From: Arsenophonus endosymbiont of Aleurodicus floccissimus
GTDB lineage: Bacteria > Pseudomonadota > Gammaproteobacteria > Enterobacterales > Enterobacteriaceae
Assembly (NCBI RefSeq): GCF_900343025.1
Contig: NZ_OUND01000005.1
Location: 1 to 64,000, forward strand
Length of the DNA: 64,000 nucleotides
Direction: 5' to 3'
Positions 63,882 through 64,000 of this stretch are shown here, one piece after another. Under the pieces are notes generated by a model. The model was not told where the DNA came from. It searched no databases and saw only the letters and a list, made by a program, of their open reading frames with translations. How positions within the stretch are numbered: the stretch's first letter is position 1; each line of letters begins with the position of its first letter. The position numbers and the translations under genes were made by a program.

Positions 63882-64000
63882 AATACACCTCGATATCTAA
63901 TGCGATTTTAGTTAAAAAAATAAATACTAATAATTAATCATATCTTATAGGATTTTTTTTGAGAATGCCTAAGTAGGATAAAAATTACTAATTAATCATA

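Noticed and set aside
1..64000. Prophage or conjugative element in the window
   Set aside because: No phage structural, integrase, relaxase or transposase genes are recognised; accessory content is limited to chromosomal-type remnants.

Overview
The window is AT-rich DNA from a gammaproteobacterium of the order Enterobacterales. Intact genes match Escherichia coli, Proteus and Providencia homologues closely in protein sequence and partly in gene order. More than half of the recognisable genes are broken by frameshifts, in-frame stops or deletions. That pattern fits a recently host-restricted insect symbiont, most likely an Arsenophonus-like member of the Morganellaceae. The genus is inferred from base composition and protein similarity; no search was run.

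Layout. 1-740: end of an rRNA operon (23S 3' end, 5S, tRNA-Asp). 0.9-4.4 kb: intact yafD and proY, then dead queE and queD. 4.8-15.4 kb: the ftsB-ispD-ispF-truD-surE-pcm-nlpD-rpoS-(miaE)-mutS block, in E. coli order except for miaE. ftsB, ispD, ispF, surE, pcm, nlpD and mutS are intact; truD, rpoS and miaE are broken. 15.7-21.5 kb: accessory remnants, namely an AAC(6')-like acetyltransferase, a CE-clan protease effector, a second effector-like gene, a CorA-family transporter and small envelope proteins. 21.5-29.9 kb: a complete but dead type I-F CRISPR-Cas locus (cas1, cas2-3, csy1, csy2, csy3, cas6f on the minus strand) with one isolated 28-bp repeat beyond cas6f and two repeat-like palindromes between cas3 and csy1. 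30.6-33.7 kb: a broken LysR regulator, an M-box (ykoK) magnesium riboswitch with terminator, an intact porin and a DUF1311 gene with one stop. 33.9-37.8 kb: dead potE-speF with an intact speFL leader peptide ORF. 38-49 kb: broken rimO, intact DUF2165 gene, a dead chaperone-usher fimbrial operon, dead btsT, intact yjiX and an internally deleted yjiA. 49-54 kb: intact MATE exporter, then a dead PEP-hydrolase-like/Tm-1-like pair beside a dead TetR gene. 53.9-64 kb: dead speD-speE, intact yacC, dead cueO, intact hpt, dead can, intact yadG-yadH, folK and pcnB.

Functionally, the retained genes serve cell division, isoprenoid precursors, mismatch repair, purine salvage, folate synthesis, RNA polyadenylation, envelope and export. 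The lost ones cover CRISPR immunity, fimbriae, the general stress sigma factor, polyamine synthesis (speD, speE, speF, potE), several RNA or ribosome modifications (truD, miaE, queE, queD, rimO), carbonic anhydrase, copper oxidase and pyruvate uptake. Many lesions are 1-base changes in homopolymers; others are short direct duplications of 5-8 bp.

The most interesting signals are regulatory RNAs: the M-box riboswitch upstream of a porin, the surviving ornithine-sensing leader peptide above a dead speF, and the degenerate CRISPR mini-array inside the cas operon. The CE-clan cysteine protease effector with a visible His/Asp/Cys arrangement is the best host-interaction candidate.
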